From Euzebyaceae bacterium (GTDB taxonomy: Bacteria > Actinomycetota > Nitriliruptoria > Euzebyales > Egibacteraceae), in NCBI GenBank assembly GCA_013698135.1, contig JACCVM010000046.1, positions 1-15,256 of the forward strand: a stretch of 15,256 nt of DNA, in the 5' to 3' direction. The notes beneath the pieces are model-generated. The model did not search any database and was not told the DNA's origin. It was given only the letters and a program-made list of their open reading frames with translations. This document shows, piece by piece, positions 13,594 to 15,256 of the stretch (its first letter is position 1; each line of letters begins with the position of its first letter). The position numbers and the translations under genes were made by a program.

Positions 13594-13831
13594 ATGGATG
13601 CCACAGTTGTGGTGGGAAGGCAGGGTCGTCTCGTCATCCCGGCCGAAGGTTCGCGCGGCACTGGGTCTATCGGCCGGCGACCGGCTGAACCTGGCTGGCG
13701 GTCGGCTGGTATTGCAGCGCCCGCAGGACGCGGTGCGCGAGTTGCGACGGCTGGGCAACGCGGTCCCACGGACCCGCTCGCTGGTTGACGAGTTGCTGGC
13801 TGAGCGACGCGTCGCCGCGGCCGCCGAGTGA
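13594..13831 (+). pseudogene. VapB-type AbrB/MazE-fold antitoxin, frameshifted
   Basis: From ATG 13594 the frame reads MDATVVVGRQGRLVIPA, the first strand pair of an AbrB/SpoVT swapped-hairpin DNA-binding domain. One extra base in GAAGG (13645-13649) then breaks it. The next frame continues correctly as VRAALGLSAGDRLNLAGGRL, VLQRPQDAVRELRRLGNAV and PRTRSLVDELLAERRVAAAA to TGA 13829-13831. The intact protein would be about 78 residues. A second ATG at 13598 (overlapping ATGGATG) is in frame with the C-terminal part, so a 77-residue protein with a scrambled N-terminus could still be made. It would keep the toxin-binding tail but not the DNA-binding hairpin. The stop overlaps vapC by 4 nt, which identifies the pair. 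Confidence 0.75.
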
Positions 13832-14208
13832 CCGTGCTTGACACCTCCGCCATCCTGGCCCTGATCCACGACGAGCCAGGCGCCGAGCGGGTGGTCGAGG
13901 CTCTTCCCGGCGCGTCGCTGGGCACCGTCAGCCTCGCCGAGATCATCGGCAAGCTTGTGGATACCGACATCGATGCCAGCGGGGTGCGGCAGCTGCTGAC
14001 CACAGCCGGGGTCACGATCCAGCCGTTGCTCGCCAAGGACGCCGAGCTGGCCGGTGCGATGCGCTCCCTCGACGGCGGGTGGACGCTGTCACTTGGCGAT
14101 CGCTGCTATCTTGCCCTGACCGTGCGCAGTATCCCCGCCGACGTGCTCACCGCAGCCCGCGCGTGGGCTGAGCTCGACCTGCCGATCCGCGTCCGACTGC
14201 TCCGATAG
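13828..14208 (+). CDS. VapC-type PIN-domain protein with altered active site
   Basis: VapC toxins are Mg-dependent RNases of toxin-antitoxin pairs. The 126 residues begin MTVLDTSAIL with the first metal ligand Asp5. Glu38 (VSLAEIIG) and Asp91 (LSLGDRCYLAL) are the second and third acidic residues. The fourth, normally the Asp of TADRAW, is Ala110 here (VLTAARAW), so activity is probably reduced or lost. Length and the GTGA overlap with the upstream antitoxin are typical. The GTG at 13828 is fixed by that overlap. With the antitoxin frameshifted, the substitution may be what allows the cell to keep this gene. The frame itself is intact, so a residual or regulatory role cannot be excluded. It is convergent with the peptidase gene 19 nt away. 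Confidence 0.85.
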   Translation: MTVLDTSAILALIHDEPGAERVVEALPGASLGTVSLAEIIGKLVDTDIDASGVRQLLTTAGVTIQPLLAKDAELAGAMRSLDGGWTLSLGDRCYLALTVRSIPADVLTAARAWAELDLPIRVRLLR

Positions 14209-14215
14209 CGGCGTT

Positions 14216-14228
14216 GCCACGGCGTGGC
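14216..14228. terminator. Short inverted repeat between the convergent vapC and peptidase genes
   Basis: GCCACG-G-CGTGGC forms a compact stem (effectively 5 bp with a 3-nt loop) in the 19-bp gap between convergent genes. Position suits a shared terminator, but it is small and lacks T-runs. Confidence 0.25.
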
Positions 14229-15256
14229 TACGGGGCCGACGGACGGACGTACTCGAAGTGGGCGGGGTCGGGCACCAGCCAGCGTCCACCCCAGGTGAAG
14301 CCCCACCGCTCCATGACCTCGACCAGACGTGGATCCTGGGTCGAGGCCTGCCCGACGGGGTTGTCGGGATAGTTCACGTCGACGGCGACGCCCCAGGCGT
14401 GCCGCGACACCTGGTCACGCGAGCTGGTCAGCCGAGGGTGGTGGCAGCCGGCGTACCCGGCCGGATCGATTACCGAGGTGAGGTTGCGCTGTCGCAGCTC
14501 CCGCAGCGCCGAACGAAGCGGCGGCACCAGGGCACGGTGGCAGCGGACCTGTCCGAGGATCGGCACCCGCGCCGAGACGATGTGCTCGGCGGTCCATCGC
14601 GGGTCCTGGACCACGTCGCGGCCGGGGCCGGGCCGGTAGGCGAACTCGCCGAATCGGGCCTTGATGGCGGACTGGGGAAGGACCGCGTCGCCTTGGCGCA
14701 GGAACGGCGTCTCGCCCGGCCCCCGCAGGCGCACGGCGATGCCCTCGGGCAGCGCAGCGCGGATCCTGCGTTCCAGCGCCAGGCGCTGCCCGCGGTAGGC
14801 GACCAGCAGGTAGCGCTGCCGGTTGGCGATGGACCATGCCGGTGTGGCGCCGCGCCTGGCCGGCACCGCCAGCTCGGCACCGCCGATCAGGCTGTCGTCG
14901 ACCACATCAACGACCTGCAGCACCACCCCATGAGTCAGGTGGAGGGTGGCACCGCCTCGCACACCCCGCAGCGACGCCGAGGTGGACCCCAACAGCGCCT
15001 CATCGGAGCGAAGGCGCCGGAACTCGTCCTCGGCCGACCTCGGCACGAACGCGGGATAGCTGCGATCGAAGGCCATGACGTCCAGCGGCACCACGAACCC
15101 GTCCGGCGCACTGTCGACCCGCTCGCCGGCGGCGTCGCGGGTGTGCCGCAGCTGCGCCAGGTCGCCACGGACGGCGGTGACCCGCGACACGTTGCGCAGC
15201 TGGCGGACCCGTGCGGCGAAGCCGTCCGGCAGCCCACCGGGGGTCCAGGCCAGCAG
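14228..15256 (-). CDS. M15-type zinc peptidase (D-Ala-D-Ala carboxypeptidase-like), 5' end outside window
   Basis: The C-terminal domain is a peptidase_M15_4/VanY-like fold that cleaves peptidoglycan stem peptides or related substrates. SRHAWGVAVDVNYPDN supplies zinc ligands His264 and Asp271, and VPDPAHFEY supplies the catalytic Asp308 and zinc ligand His311 (numbered from GTG 15190). Before it is a region of about 200 residues with beta-rich, Val/Gly-containing sequence (GFVVPLDVMAFDRSYPAF, GVRGGATLHLTHGVVLQVVD) that I cannot assign; it may be an extracytoplasmic domain. The frame is open without a stop from 15190 to the window end (upstream residues include LPDGFAARVRQLRN), so the GTG at 15190 is probably internal. 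A signal peptide or membrane anchor would be expected further upstream. The stop at 14228 is convergent with vapC. Confidence 0.85.
   Translation of the reverse strand: MLAWTPGGLPDGFAARVRQLRNVSRVTAVRGDLAQLRHTRDAAGERVDSAPDGFVVPLDVMAFDRSYPAFVPRSAEDEFRRLRSDEALLGSTSASLRGVRGGATLHLTHGVVLQVVDVVDDSLIGGAELAVPARRGATPAWSIANRQRYLLVAYRGQRLALERRIRAALPEGIAVRLRGPGETPFLRQGDAVLPQSAIKARFGEFAYRPGPGRDVVQDPRWTAEHIVSARVPILGQVRCHRALVPPLRSALRELRQRNLTSVIDPAGYAGCHHPRLTSSRDQVSRHAWGVAVDVNYPDNPVGQASTQDPRLVEVMERWGFTWGGRWLVPDPAHFEYVRPSAP

Noticed and set aside
13366..13600. Programmed invertible switch at the AlkA-like gene
   Set aside because: I could not find convincing inverted repeats at the two edges and there is no invertase gene beside it; xerD is 11 kb away and looks chromosomal. 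Kept only as a microinversion.
13640..13655. Programmed +1 frameshift in the VapB-type antitoxin
   Set aside because: No recognisable slippery codon, stop codon or stimulatory structure at the GAAGG site. A plain one-base insertion is simpler.

Overview
The window is very GC-rich, uses GTG and TTG starts freely, packs genes with 1-4 nt overlaps, and encodes proteins typical of Actinomycetota (Ald, Xer recombinase, a DksA/TraR-type zinc-finger protein, actinobacterial-type TetR, GGDEF and AlkA-like proteins). It is most likely chromosomal actinobacterial DNA. The sequence alone does not fix a genus. I see no rRNA, tRNA, CRISPR array or intact insertion sequence.

Layout. (1) 36-3888, plus strand: a tightly spaced housekeeping run of alanine dehydrogenase, a XerD-type recombinase, a C4 zinc-finger DksA/TraR-family protein and thymidine/pyrimidine-nucleoside phosphorylase. 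(2) 3865-6704, minus strand: a TetR regulator, then a one-module FtsX/MacB-like permease, then an ABC ATPase carrying a C-terminal cyclic-nucleotide-binding domain. The ATPase gene converges on and overlaps the phosphorylase gene. (3) 6705-7220: a divergent promoter/operator region and a small multi-pass membrane protein, probably controlled by the TetR. (4) 7489-8982: an intact animal-type haem peroxidase with a strong ribosome-binding site. (5) 9007-9193: a frameshifted piece of a short-chain dehydrogenase. (6) 9387-10865, minus strand: a soluble GAF-GGDEF diguanylate cyclase. (7) 10991-11803, minus strand: a GNAT acetyltransferase. (8) 11842-13831: a stretch of damaged genes. It holds an allene-oxide-cyclase-like barrel gene with two compensating frameshifts, the C-terminal remnant of a DUF4440/SnoaL-like gene, an AlkA-like DNA glycosylase gene whose N-terminal piece lies in the opposite orientation, and a VapB-type antitoxin with a frameshift. 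(9) 13828-14208: a VapC PIN toxin lacking its last active-site aspartate. (10) 14228-15256, minus strand: the 3' part of an M15-type peptidase gene that runs off the window.

The most notable points are the cyclic-nucleotide-domain ABC exporter with a possible leaderless, operator-covered promoter; the AlkA-like gene apparently split by a roughly 0.2 kb inversion; and a VapBC pair in which antitoxin and toxin both look disabled. The single-base indels cluster at 9.07 kb and 12.1-13.65 kb, while about 8.5 kb of other coding sequence reads cleanly. This favours local gene decay, but assembly error must be excluded.
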